Assembly: GCF_021390495.1 (NCBI RefSeq)
Contig: NZ_JAJEJP010000003.1
Span: 62,001-126,000, forward strand
Reading direction: 5' to 3'
Source: Paraburkholderia sp. ZP32-5
GTDB lineage: Bacteria > Pseudomonadota > Gammaproteobacteria > Burkholderiales > Burkholderiaceae
DNA length: 64,000 nt
Both the position numbers and the translations under genes were made by a program. The notes beneath the pieces are model-generated. The model had not been told where the DNA came from. It did not search any database and saw only the letters and a list, made by a program, of their open reading frames with translations. This document shows positions 1 to 8,560 of this stretch, piece by piece; the stretch's first letter is position 1; every line of letters starts with the position of its first letter.

Positions 1-716
1 GCCGGAATCTGCTCCTTCACGGCGGATGCACCTTGCCCAAAGGACTGCAGCGCAACGAGGATCAAGCCAAACGTTGCCATGTTCAAAAGCACGTCGGTTA
101 TCTTCACCGGTTCACGCCGGACGTCCATTCGATTGCGTGGGAGGAACTTGCTACCCATGATGACCACGAAAACGCCGGCGGGCAGATTGATGATAAACAA
201 CCAATGCCAGGTCGCGACGGACATGATCGCAGCTGCAATGGATGGCCCCGATGCGGAGGCTGCCGCTATGACTGCGGCGTTGATCGACACACCAACGCCG
301 AAAAGACGCTTCGGATAGGTCAGCTTGACCAGCGCATTGCTGCAAGACATGATGCCGGCCGCACTAGCGCCCTGGATAGACCGACCAAGGATAAGCACGC
401 CGAGGTTGGGAGCAATGCCACAAATAGCAGATGCAATCGTGAAGCCCGCAACGCCAAGGAGATAGACTTTCCGAAGCCCAATCCGGTCACCGGCGCCCGC
501 GGCGGGAAGCAAAAGGGTAAGCGCCGCGAGCTGATAGGCACTGATAATCCAGACCGAACTTGCGGCCGTTGCGTTCATCGCTTTCATGACGCTCGGCAGC
601 GCCATATTCATGATCGTTCCATCCAGGGAAGTCATGATCACGTTGACAATCAGAACGACCAGCGCGCAATATCGCGCCGCTCCGTTCAGTCCGTCTTGCG
701 GAGCGGCGTTGTTCAC
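1..716 (-). CDS. MFS transporter, DHA2/EmrB-QacA type (N-terminal part, cut by window edge)
   Basis: About 238 residues are visible and the C-terminus lies outside the window. The frame reads as alternating hydrophobic helices with the signature of 14-helix drug:H+ antiporters: SLDGTIMNMALPSVMKAM in helix 1, GDRIGLRKVYLLG in the first cytoplasmic loop and GRSIQGASAAGIMS in helix 4. The GTG start is chosen because AAGGG lies six bases upstream. The gene begins 14 bp after the ABC ATPase stop, so it is probably the last gene of that operon. It may export a catabolic intermediate or a toxic analogue of the substrate. The family call is firm; the substrate is unknown. Confidence 0.8.
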   Translation of the reverse strand, partial: MNNAAPQDGLNGAARYCALVVLIVNVIMTSLDGTIMNMALPSVMKAMNATAASSVWIISAYQLAALTLLLPAAGAGDRIGLRKVYLLGVAGFTIASAICGIAPNLGVLILGRSIQGASAAGIMSCSNALVKLTYPKRLFGVGVSINAAVIAAASASGPSIAAAIMSVATWHWLFIINLPAGVFVVIMGSKFLPRNRMDVRREPVKITDVLLNMATFGLILVALQSFGQGASAVKEQIP

Positions 717-730
717 TTGAAGCCCTTGCG

Positions 731-1519
731 TTATGCCGCTTCGACGTGCTGTCCACTACCGTGGTGAATCTGCGACCAGATGTAGTCTTCGTATTGATGA
801 AAGCGTGGATCGCGCTTGAGCGACAGTTTGCGCGGACGCTCGATATCGATGTCGACGATTTCCTTGACTCGGCCGGGCTTTGCACGGAAGACAGCGACGC
901 GATCCGACAGGAAAATGGCCTCGTCAATCTGGTGGGTGATGAAGAGCACGGTCTTTTTCGATTGTGCCCAAATGCGGAGCAATTCTTCCTGCATGGCTTC
1001 GCGCGTCTGTGCGTCGAGCGCCGCGAACGGCTCGTCCATTAGCAGGATTTTCGGGTCCATTACCAGAGCTCGCGCGAGGTTGACGCGTTGCTGCATGCCG
1101 CCCGACAATTCGTGTGGATAGTGGTTTTCGTAACCAGTGAGGCCGACCATTTCGATGAAGTGCGTCGCGCGCTCGCGTGCTTCCTTCGCGTTCACTTTGT
1201 GGCATTCGAGGCCATATGTCACATTGCGGATCACCGAGCGCCACGGTAGCAGCGAAGCATCCTGAAACACCATCGCCCGATCAGGCCCAGGCTTCGTCAC
1301 GATCTTGCCGTCTACCAGGATCTCGCCGCTGTTACTCGGAATCAGACCGTCGACGAGAGAAACAAAGGTCGTTTTACCGCATCCGGATGGACCGACTACC
1401 GAAAGGAATTCGCCCTCCATCACTTTCAGATTCACATCTTCGAGAACCGTCTGATAGATGTTCGTGCGCGGGCGCAAGTATTGAAGACAGATACCCTTCG
1501 CTTCCAGTTTCACATTCAT
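731..1519 (-). CDS. ABC transporter ATP-binding protein, NitT/TauT (SsuB/TauB) type
   Basis: This 262-residue protein carries all ABC ATPase motifs: Walker A GPSGCGKT at residues 43-50, a Q-loop at VFQD, signature LSGGMQQR near 138-145, Walker B ILLMDEPFAALD and the H-loop ITHQ. Length and sequence match ATPases of the nitrate/taurine/sulfonate importer group. It would energise import through the two permeases encoded directly upstream. The start at 1519 follows AAAGGAAA; a longer frame upstream has no good ribosome site. It is 16 bp downstream of the second permease. Substrate cannot be read from the ATPase; the linked catabolic genes suggest an organic acid or an amide. Confidence 0.93.
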   Translation of the reverse strand: MNVKLEAKGICLQYLRPRTNIYQTVLEDVNLKVMEGEFLSVVGPSGCGKTTFVSLVDGLIPSNSGEILVDGKIVTKPGPDRAMVFQDASLLPWRSVIRNVTYGLECHKVNAKEARERATHFIEMVGLTGYENHYPHELSGGMQQRVNLARALVMDPKILLMDEPFAALDAQTREAMQEELLRIWAQSKKTVLFITHQIDEAIFLSDRVAVFRAKPGRVKEIVDIDIERPRKLSLKRDPRFHQYEDYIWSQIHHGSGQHVEAA

Positions 1520-1535
1520 GGCAGTTTCCTTTCGT

Positions 1536-2423
1536 TTACTTCGTAGCGCTCTTTGGACGCCATCTCGCATATCGCTTCTCGATGCTGTTGATCATCGCTG
1601 TCAACAGCAGACCGAACAGCGCAATCATCGCAATGCCGACGAATACGCTATCTGTCTGGAAGGAAGAACCGGCGACGTTGATCAGATAGCCAACGCCCGA
1701 CGTAGCAGCATAGATTTCACCCACCACAACGCCAACCATTGCACGGCCAATTGCAAGTCTCAGACCCGACAGCAGGAATGGAATCGACGTAGGCAGGATG
1801 ATGTCGCGGAATCGCTGGTAATCCGATGAACAGAAACTTTTCGCGACTTTCAGCAGACGGGGATCCGCTGTCTTCACGGCTGCCCACGCGTTCATCGTCA
1901 GTGGAACAAACGTTACCGTGGCGATGATCAGCACACGCGTTGCCATGCCGGTGCCCGCCCAGATGATCATCAGCGGAATGAACACGACCTGCGGCGTTGC
2001 GTTGTAAGCGAGCAGAAAAGGCTCGACTGCGTAGCGCAACCTACGGTACCAACCGATTGCAAGACCTAGCGGAATCCCGACGATAATCGCGATGAACGAA
2101 CCGAGGATGAACGAAATTCCACTCGATGACAGGTGTTCCCAAAGTTCACCCGATGCCATCATTTCGCCAGTCTTCGCTATCACACGAGTGGGCGAGGAAA
2201 TGAATATCGGTTTGATCCATAGCTTCGATGCAACGCTGTCGCCCAGGATGGGACTGAGCCAGTCTGCGAAAACCCCGGTCGAGAGGCCTTGCCAGATCAA
2301 CAGTACGGCGATGATCGAGAATGCGCCGAGAATCCCTTGCTCGAATCGCAGATACACTTGCAGCGGCGACGGCGAAGCATCGCGTCGCGAAACTGGCGGG
2401 CTCATCACTTTGACTCGCGACAT
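1536..2423 (-). CDS. ABC transporter permease, NitT/TauT family (second permease)
   Basis: This 295-residue protein has about six membrane helices and the BPD_transp_1 architecture. The EAA-type loop lies around LLKVAKSFCSSDYQRFRDII, followed by LPTSIPFLLSGLRLAIGRA, typical of SsuC/TauC permeases. A long cytoplasmic N-terminus precedes the first helix. A GGAG eight bases upstream supports the ATG at 2423; an in-frame TTG six bases earlier is less likely. The gene overlaps the end of the first permease by a few bases on a staggered frame, so the two are probably translationally coupled and may form a heterodimeric channel. Confidence 0.9.
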   Translation of the reverse strand: MSRVKVMSPPVSRRDASPSPLQVYLRFEQGILGAFSIIAVLLIWQGLSTGVFADWLSPILGDSVASKLWIKPIFISSPTRVIAKTGEMMASGELWEHLSSSGISFILGSFIAIIVGIPLGLAIGWYRRLRYAVEPFLLAYNATPQVVFIPLMIIWAGTGMATRVLIIATVTFVPLTMNAWAAVKTADPRLLKVAKSFCSSDYQRFRDIILPTSIPFLLSGLRLAIGRAMVGVVVGEIYAATSGVGYLINVAGSSFQTDSVFVGIAMIALFGLLLTAMINSIEKRYARWRPKSATK

Positions 2424-2425
2424 TA

Positions 2426-3244
2426 TCAATTCTCCGACTCAACGACAGGACGCCAGCGGTCGAACCTCTTTTCGACCCGATTGAGTATTTCGAGTGCGAT
2501 CAGACCGACTGCAACCACAACCGTGACACCCACCAACATCTTGTCCGTTTCCAGTGAATTTCCTGCTGCCGCGATGAAATAGCCGATGCCTGCCGTCGCT
2601 GCGTAAAGCTCACCGACGATAACGCCGAGCAGTGCACGCCCAGTTCCATATTTCATGCCGGTGAAAATGAACGGCACGGTGCCCGGCAGCACGATCGTGA
2701 TAAACGTGCGCGACGGCGAAGCGTTGAAGCTACGCGCTACTTTCATGAAGCGCTCCTCGCTGGTCTTCACGCCTGCATACGTGCTGATTAGAATCGGAAT
2801 CAGTGCGCCGAGAAACACGACAAGTACTTTCGACCAGATGCCGATGCCGAACCATATGATGATGACAGGCAGCAACGTGATACGCGGCACGATGTTCAGG
2901 ATGTGGATGAACGGGCTGACAAGGTAGGAGATCCGCTTCGAGCTGCCGGTTAGCAGACCGAGCGGGACCCCTATGCCGATTGCCATCACATAGCCGATGA
3001 TGAATTCCAGCGCGCTCGTCTGAACATCAGTATGGAAATCGGCCGATGCGAACGTCTTGATGCCGGCCAGAAACACCTGGCTTGGAGCGGAAATGAACGT
3101 TGGGTTAACCCAGGCAAAACGGTACGCGGCTTCCCAGACAATCAGGAAGGTGATCACCGAACCCGCACCGATGATCAGGCGTTCATTGTGCTCGTAGATG
3201 CGCCTTAATCCAGTTCGCGCTCTACGATCAGGTGCTGTACTCAT
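2426..3244 (-). CDS. ABC transporter permease, NitT/TauT family (first permease)
   Basis: This 272-residue inner-membrane protein has about six helices. The EAA loop is near RFMKVARSFNASPSRTFITI and is followed by LPGTVPFIFTGMKYGTGRALLG, the conserved segment that contacts the ATPase in SsuC/TauC-type importers. It is clearly paralogous to the permease encoded just downstream, which suggests a heterodimeric translocation pore. AAGGAG nine bases upstream fixes the start at 3244. It lies 46 bp downstream of hyuA within the same minus-strand operon, so uptake and the hydantoinase-like step are probably expressed together. Confidence 0.9.
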   Translation of the reverse strand: MSTAPDRRARTGLRRIYEHNERLIIGAGSVITFLIVWEAAYRFAWVNPTFISAPSQVFLAGIKTFASADFHTDVQTSALEFIIGYVMAIGIGVPLGLLTGSSKRISYLVSPFIHILNIVPRITLLPVIIIWFGIGIWSKVLVVFLGALIPILISTYAGVKTSEERFMKVARSFNASPSRTFITIVLPGTVPFIFTGMKYGTGRALLGVIVGELYAATAGIGYFIAAAGNSLETDKMLVGVTVVVAVGLIALEILNRVEKRFDRWRPVVESEN

Positions 3245-3290
3245 GCGCCAATTCTCCTTGGCTGACCAGGAAAGCCATGTGGTACGAAGT

Positions 3291-5342
3291 TCACGCTGCC
3301 GCGGACGACAGCTCAACTTCGAGATTCAGATATTCGTCAACTCGCGCGCTCATGCCGGGATACAAAACCGTGGTCGAAGTCTTCTCTTCGATCACTGCCG
3401 GGCCCGAGATCTCCATGCCTGCACCGAGATTCACGCGGCGATAAATCGGCGTATCGAGCACGAGGCCGGGCCCAAAGTAAACCAGCCGACGTGTGTCGCT
3501 CGGTGCAGTCTTTTCTTCGGCTGGCGGAAATGACCGCAGCGTGGGCTTGGGAATTACGCCGAGGCCCACCACGCGGAAATTCACGATTTCCGGCGCTTGC
3601 GTGTCCGCTGCGTGACCGTAGCGACGCAAGTGAGTCGCGTGGAATTCCGAAATGGTCTTTGCAATCGAATCGGTGTCGAAACCCGTGACCGGCACCCACA
3701 CCTCGTATGACTGGCCCGCGTAGCGCATGCCGGCATAACGGAGCAGTTGCAGGCGCTCCTTCGGAACGTTCTCGCGCAGCAGATCATCCGACACACGCGC
3801 CTCGAGCGAGCCGTACATTTCCGCGAGGAATTCCGGCGTCGCTTCTTTCATTGAAGTGACGTGCGTGATCGAGCGCTCCTGCTGGATGTCGCAGACCAGC
3901 ATGCCGTATGCGCTGTACGTGCCGGGGTCGCGCGGAATCAGAATCTTGCGCACGCCGAGGTCTTCCGCGATCTTGCAGGCCGTCGTCGGCCCCATGCCTC
4001 CAAATGGAATCAAGGTGAATTCGCGCGGATCGTAGCCACGTTCGACTGTAATCGTGCGCATCGCTGAAACGATGTTCGCGGACAGCACCTTGAGCATGCC
4101 CCACGCCGCCTCCTGATCGGACATCTGAAGCTGGGTGCCGGCCGATTTCAGTACCGCGCGGCTCGAGAGCGCGCTGTCGATGGGCATCGCGCCGTCCAGC
4201 AGTGTGTCGCGGTTCAGGTGGCCGAGCACCACGAGCGCATCGGTCAGCGCAGCTTCTTCACCGCCGCGCATGTAACAGGCCGGACCGGGATAAGCGCCCG
4301 CGCTTTCCGGGCCCATCTTGAGCACATTGCCCAGCTTGATCGCGGCGAGCGAACCACCGCCCGCGCCGATGGTGTCAATATCGACTGCCTCACTGCGAAC
4401 CGGATGACGATCCACCGTCAGTTCGGATTTCGTCAGCGGACGCCCCGGAATGACCGCCATGTCCGTACTCGTGCCGCCCACATCGTAGGACAGTAGATTC
4501 TGGATGCCCTTCACGTCGCCCAGGTAACGACTGCCGATCACGCCGGCGACCGGACCGGACATCATCGTTTGAATGGGCGAACCGCCGAGCATGCGCGCGC
4601 TGCCCGCGCCGCCGTCAGATTTCATCATCAGAATGCGCGCATTCGGGAAGTAGCTCAGCGACAGTTCCTCGAGGTCCTTCAGATATTTCGACGCACCCGG
4701 TCCGATATACGCGTTTGCTATTGCCGATGCGGTACGTTCGTATTCGCGCCACTGAGGATTCACGTCGCTGGACAGCGAAATGTAGATGTGCGGTGCGATG
4801 CGACGGATAACCTCCGCGACGGTCTGTTCGTGTGCCTGGTTGGCATATGAGAACAGGAACGACACGGCGATCGCCTGAACATCGGCGTCGACCAGCGCCT
4901 TTACCGCGTGCTCGATGTCCGCCGTGCCGATGGGCGTGACAACTTCACCGCGATAATTCAGGCGCTCATCGATTTCCCGGATGTGCTCGCGTTTGAGCAA
5001 CATCTTCGGCGCCGGCGAGTACAGATTGAACACGTCCGTGCCACGCCACTGACGGCCGATTTCATATACGTCGCGGAAGCCCTTCGTCGTCAGCAGGCCC
5101 ACACGAACGCCCTTGCCTTCGAGCATCATGTTCAGCGCCGCCGTCGAACCATGCAGGATCAGTGAGACTGCATCCGCACCGAATTCGTCACGGAATTCCT
5201 TCGCGATGGCATCCATCACCTTCATCGGCTGCGCCGGATTGGACGAATACTTGCGGATCGCGATGACTTCGCCCTGATCTTCATCGAATGCAGTCACGTC
5301 CGTGAACGTGCCGCCAACGTCGATACCGATACGCAGCTTCAT
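3291..5342 (-). CDS. Hydantoinase/oxoprolinase family protein, subunit A (HyuA-like, first copy)
   Basis: This 683-residue cytoplasmic protein has the ASKHA-type ATP-binding motifs of HyuA/OplA: DVGGTFTD at residues 8-15, HGSTAALN near 65, SGPVAGVIGS, YDVGGTSTDMAV and TIGAGGGSLA. Full length is normal for the family. Family members use ATP to open cyclic amides (N-methylhydantoin, 5-oxoproline, lactams) or to carboxylate ketones such as acetone and acetophenone. Its start overlaps the hyuB stop by four bases (ATGA), so the two subunits are probably coupled. The actual substrate is not shown by sequence; the surrounding genes suggest a ring-containing acid. Confidence 0.9.
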   Translation of the reverse strand: MKLRIGIDVGGTFTDVTAFDEDQGEVIAIRKYSSNPAQPMKVMDAIAKEFRDEFGADAVSLILHGSTAALNMMLEGKGVRVGLLTTKGFRDVYEIGRQWRGTDVFNLYSPAPKMLLKREHIREIDERLNYRGEVVTPIGTADIEHAVKALVDADVQAIAVSFLFSYANQAHEQTVAEVIRRIAPHIYISLSSDVNPQWREYERTASAIANAYIGPGASKYLKDLEELSLSYFPNARILMMKSDGGAGSARMLGGSPIQTMMSGPVAGVIGSRYLGDVKGIQNLLSYDVGGTSTDMAVIPGRPLTKSELTVDRHPVRSEAVDIDTIGAGGGSLAAIKLGNVLKMGPESAGAYPGPACYMRGGEEAALTDALVVLGHLNRDTLLDGAMPIDSALSSRAVLKSAGTQLQMSDQEAAWGMLKVLSANIVSAMRTITVERGYDPREFTLIPFGGMGPTTACKIAEDLGVRKILIPRDPGTYSAYGMLVCDIQQERSITHVTSMKEATPEFLAEMYGSLEARVSDDLLRENVPKERLQLLRYAGMRYAGQSYEVWVPVTGFDTDSIAKTISEFHATHLRRYGHAADTQAPEIVNFRVVGLGVIPKPTLRSFPPAEEKTAPSDTRRLVYFGPGLVLDTPIYRRVNLGAGMEISGPAVIEEKTSTTVLYPGMSARVDEYLNLEVELSSAAA

Positions 5343-7084
5343 GCCGTAACCTCTTCCTTCATCTTCGATCGAAGCGCCGTCGTAGCGCCCTGGTCAACTT
5401 CGAGCGACACAGTGTCGATTACCACGCCGTAATCGCGCTTCGCAGCTGCGACGGATACGTAACCCTGTTTTACGTCCTCGCGAACGCGTTCCATGTCGCG
5501 TTCGAGCGGATTACCCCAGCCGCCACCGCCGGCCAGTCGCCAGGACACCACTTCATCCTTCTTCAGGCGCATACCGGCAACTTTCGAAAACATGGATTCT
5601 TCATGCTCTTTGCCCGGGTTGCGCAGCGCGTGCGACGGTTGTGCAGGCTTCGCACCGAACACGCCCGTTTGCGAGTGTTTGAAGCGGTCGGTGCGCAGAT
5701 TGCAGACCATTTCGTCCGCGAGGTTGTGCCAGTCGCGTACTGCGCCGAGGCCCCCGCGGAACTTGCCGGCGCCGCCCGAATCCGGCAGCAGCCCGTAGCG
5801 GTCGATCTGGACCGGGAATTCCGTTTCCATCGCTTCGACGGGGGTATTCAGGATGTTCAGCGCGAGGTCGTCCTGCGCGCTGACGCCGTCGCCGTTCGGT
5901 CGTGCGCCACCACCACCGACGTAGATCTCGTGGAACGACATCCATTTCCCGTTGCGCGGGTTGGTCGCGGAGCCCGTAAAACCGCCACTGGATCCGCTGG
6001 CGGGTGCCGGCATGATGTCAGGCATCACTCGACCCAAAACACGGCAGCAGACCGCCGATACGACGACGCTTGGGCGCGTGTACATGTTGACCGGCGCCGG
6101 AAACCTTGGATTGAGCAGCGATCCTTCTTCCGGATAGGTGATTTTCACCACGCGAGCCAGACCGTCGTTGACCGGCACGCTCTGGCCGAAAGCCATCTTC
6201 ACCCAGCATTCGATGATCGAACGTGACACGCACGGACGCAGATTCAGCGGCCCCTTTGCCTGCCTGTCGCTCGTCAGCGTGAAATGCAGTGTGTTGTCTT
6301 CGAGCACTTCCAGCGAGCAGCCAATGCTCAGCGGTTGGTCACGATTGACACCATCATCGTCCAGACAGTCGATTTCCGGGCCATAGTTGCCCTTGGGCAG
6401 CCTGGCAATTTGCTTGCGTAGTTCGCTTTCGCAAATGTCCATCCACTGCGACCAGCAGTCGATGACGTTTTCCACGCCGTGCTTGCGGAACAGTTCCGAG
6501 AATTTCTGCACGCCGTAGACGTTCGTTTGCGCCTGCGCGTTCACGTCGCCCCACGTTACTTCCGGCGTGCGCGTATTGGCGCAGATGATTTCGTAAACGT
6601 CGGCGTTCAGTTCGCCCGCGCGAAAAAGGTATACCGGCGGCAAAAGCAACCCTTCCTGAAAGAGTTCAGTCGCAGCGGGACTGTTCGTGCCAGGCACCAT
6701 GCCGCCGAAATCCGGCTTGTGCGCGGTGTTGCCAATGTACCCGGACAGTTCTCCCTCGTAGAAAATCGGTGAGATGACGGTCACGTCGGTGGCATGATTC
6801 TGCGCCGCACGGTATGGATGGTTGACGATAATCGCATCGCCCGCGACGAACTTGTCACCGAAAAGGCGGTGCACTTCGCGCACCTGCTCGGAAATCGGCC
6901 CGATATGCAGAGGCTGCGGAATACCTTGCGCGACGAGACGTGCTTGTCGGTCAAACACGCAAAACGTGAAATCGAGGCTTTCCTTGATAGTGTTCGAATA
7001 GCCCGTACGCAGCATGTTGACTGTCAGCTCGCGCGCGATCTGCTGAGTTGACTGGTAAATTATTTCCAGATCAATTGCATCCAC
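5339..7084 (-). CDS. Hydantoinase/oxoprolinase family protein, subunit B (HyuB-like, first copy)
   Basis: This is a 581-residue B subunit, partner of the HyuA-like protein. Typical features include IIYQSTQQIARELTVNMLRT near the N-terminus, the metal-associated NHPYRAAQNHATDVTVISPI, GNTAHKPDFGGMVPG and the glycine-rich C-terminal LAGGGGWGNPLERD. I choose the GTG at 7084 because GGAG lies eight bases upstream and because HyuB proteins usually begin close to this IDLEII segment. An in-frame ATG at 7135 would add 17 residues that look unlike the family. The frame stays open further upstream through a relic of a binding-protein gene (7176-7258). Confidence 0.9.
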   Translation of the reverse strand: MDAIDLEIIYQSTQQIARELTVNMLRTGYSNTIKESLDFTFCVFDRQARLVAQGIPQPLHIGPISEQVREVHRLFGDKFVAGDAIIVNHPYRAAQNHATDVTVISPIFYEGELSGYIGNTAHKPDFGGMVPGTNSPAATELFQEGLLLPPVYLFRAGELNADVYEIICANTRTPEVTWGDVNAQAQTNVYGVQKFSELFRKHGVENVIDCWSQWMDICESELRKQIARLPKGNYGPEIDCLDDDGVNRDQPLSIGCSLEVLEDNTLHFTLTSDRQAKGPLNLRPCVSRSIIECWVKMAFGQSVPVNDGLARVVKITYPEEGSLLNPRFPAPVNMYTRPSVVVSAVCCRVLGRVMPDIMPAPASGSSGGFTGSATNPRNGKWMSFHEIYVGGGGARPNGDGVSAQDDLALNILNTPVEAMETEFPVQIDRYGLLPDSGGAGKFRGGLGAVRDWHNLADEMVCNLRTDRFKHSQTGVFGAKPAQPSHALRNPGKEHEESMFSKVAGMRLKKDEVVSWRLAGGGGWGNPLERDMERVREDVKQGYVSVAAAKRDYGVVIDTVSLEVDQGATTALRSKMKEEVTA

Positions 7085-7175
7085 CGTCCGTTCTCCAGGA
7101 TAAATCGCAGATCCATACCGGGTGGCGACGAACATTGACCGCTGCGCGACGCCACGCTCACTTGCCAGATTCTGT

Positions 7176-7258
7176 TTTCGTCTTTTGAAGCTCTCCTTTA
7201 CCGGCGCTTCGGTAAAGGATTGATCGATGTATTCTGACAGCCGCTCGGTCTTCGCCCT
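7176..7258 (-). pseudogene. C-terminal relic of a duplicated substrate-binding-protein gene
   Basis: The minus strand here can be read as KTERLSEYIDQSFTEA followed by PVKESF. This aligns with the C-terminus of the intact binding protein just upstream (KTKDQSAYVDTSFTDA, then LHKDGFF). At DNA level, 7205-7255 and 7389-7439 match at 32 of 51 positions by my count. It looks like the decayed tail of a paralogous or duplicated binding-protein gene. The reading frame happens to be open into hyuB, but no start codon or ribosome site supports translation. Confidence 0.5.
7194..7219. other. Perfect 10-bp inverted repeat between binding protein and hyuB
   Basis: TCCTTTACCG and CGGTAAAGGA are perfect reverse complements around a six-base loop (GCGCTT). 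No T-run follows on either strand, so it is not a classical terminator. It may stabilise or process the operon mRNA, giving more binding protein than downstream products. Part of it comes from the decayed binding-protein tail. Confidence 0.5.
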
Positions 7259-7340
7259 CGAACCATTCCGTCGACGGTGCCGATCGTTTTCTGTCCAGAT
7301 TGGCGGTGCCAGGCTTGCTGGCCTTTACAGGGATAACCGA

Positions 7341-8348
7341 CTACTTGAACTCGTTCTTCACTTGATCGAAGAAGCCATCCTTGTGCAGCGCGTCGGTAAA
7401 TGAAGTATCGACATAAGCCGACTGATCTTTGGTCTTGAGCTTGGGCCCCATTGCATCGACGCCGTCGATCACGTTCGCGACAGCGTCTTTCGTGAGCGAA
7501 ACATCGCGCGGTACCGTGGCTTTCCATTGATTGTAGGCAGCGTCGATGATCGCCTGATTGTCGGTCTTGAACGACTTGCCGATGACGTCTTTCGCCCACT
7601 TCTCATCCGACAGCGCCTTGTACTCGCCTTCGGCGTATGCCTGAATCAGGCGCTTGACCGTATCGGGATGCGCCTTGATGTAGTCCTTCTGCAGGACCAT
7701 GCCGTCGAACACCCACGGCATGCCATCGCGGCTCAAATCGAGCATCTTGACCAGCCCCTTCTGATGCGCAACCTCCGCGCTAGGGTTCGAGTAGGCAGAC
7801 GCGGCAACCTGGTTCGTGACTTGCGCGGCAAGCCGTTGCCCCGCGCCGCCGAGTGCCACGATGTTCATGTCTTTGCGCGTCATGCCCCACTTTTGGAGCG
7901 CGAGCGTCGCTGCGATATCAGTTTCGGCCGTGAACGACGAAATCGCAAACTTCTTGCCCTTCAGATCGCCAGGCGTCTTGATGTCTTTCGTGACATAGAT
8001 ATCGAAGAGACTGCTGTTCGCATTGGACGATACCATCCGCAGATCGGTGCCTTCCCGGTTCGATTGCACGATAACCGACAGGCCGGCCTGCATCACCTGG
8101 ATCTTGTCGGACAGCAGCACCTGCATGCCGCGCGATCCGCCTTCGATGGTGATCAGGTGCGCATCGATGCCGTACTTCTTGAAAGCACCGGACGCGTTGG
8201 CGAAATCAGCGATGATCGAACTGACGTTCTGCGGGACCGAGCCGATAGAAACATCATCGTTGGCTGATGCTACGTTGGACGCCGAAAGAGCCGTTGCGGC
8301 GAACGCAAACGAGCACAGCACTGATGCAAAACATCGCTTCATGTTCAT
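7341..8348 (-). CDS. ABC transporter periplasmic substrate-binding protein, NitT/TauT (SsuA) type
   Basis: This 335-residue protein has a Sec signal peptide (MNMKRCFASVLCSFAFAATA, cleavage probably near SASNVASA-ND). The mature part has the SsuA/THI5-like fold, seen in VQSNREGTDLRMVSS, DLKGKKFAISSF and GLVKMLDLSRDGMPWVFDGM. It would capture the substrate in the periplasm and deliver it to the two permeases. GGAG ten bases upstream supports the ATG at 8348. It is the first gene of the unit that includes hyuBA, permeases, ATPase and MFS. The ligand is unknown; relatives bind small anions, sulfonates or aromatic acids. Confidence 0.9.
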   Translation of the reverse strand: MNMKRCFASVLCSFAFAATALSASNVASANDDVSIGSVPQNVSSIIADFANASGAFKKYGIDAHLITIEGGSRGMQVLLSDKIQVMQAGLSVIVQSNREGTDLRMVSSNANSSLFDIYVTKDIKTPGDLKGKKFAISSFTAETDIAATLALQKWGMTRKDMNIVALGGAGQRLAAQVTNQVAASAYSNPSAEVAHQKGLVKMLDLSRDGMPWVFDGMVLQKDYIKAHPDTVKRLIQAYAEGEYKALSDEKWAKDVIGKSFKTDNQAIIDAAYNQWKATVPRDVSLTKDAVANVIDGVDAMGPKLKTKDQSAYVDTSFTDALHKDGFFDQVKNEFK

Positions 8349-8406
8349 CGGGGGATGTCTCCGCTGATTGGTGTTGGCTAGCAAAATTTTTTCTAAGGGT
8401 GCTAAT

Positions 8407-8436
8407 AATATATTGATCAACGTGCAGTTGAGTCAA
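8407..8436 (-). promoter_or_regulatory. Sigma70-type promoter with palindromes, driving the ABC/hyuBA operon
   Basis: On the minus strand TTGACT (8436-8431) and TATATT (8412-8407) are separated by 18 bases, giving a start about 50 bases before the binding-protein ATG. Two small palindromes sit inside the promoter: GTTGATCAAC in the spacer and GTTGAGTCAAC over the -35 box. These are plausible operator half-sites. Just downstream, TTAG occurs twice (TTAGCACCCTTAG). Confidence 0.6.
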
Positions 8437-8500
8437 CGACAAACACTCCTTTAAGCGTAGTGATTTACCCGTAGCTCAGCGGCAATCCGCCCTATAGTTC

Positions 8501-8540
8501 AATATAAAAAAGGCCGGACTCCATGATGGCAGTCCGGCCT
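8501..8540 (-). terminator. Rho-independent terminator of the oxygenase operon
   Basis: The minus strand has a perfect 10-bp stem, AGGCCGGACT and AGTCCGGCCT, around a ten-base loop. It is followed directly by TTTTTTATA. It lies 20 bp after the stop of the decarboxylase-like gene and separates unit B from the promoter of unit A. Confidence 0.93.
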
Positions 8541-8560
8541 CCTGACACTGCTATGGAGCC

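Noticed and set aside
8413..8420. TTGATCAA near the ABC operon promoter as an FNR box
   Set aside because: It lacks the four-base spacer between half-sites and is better read as a small palindrome.
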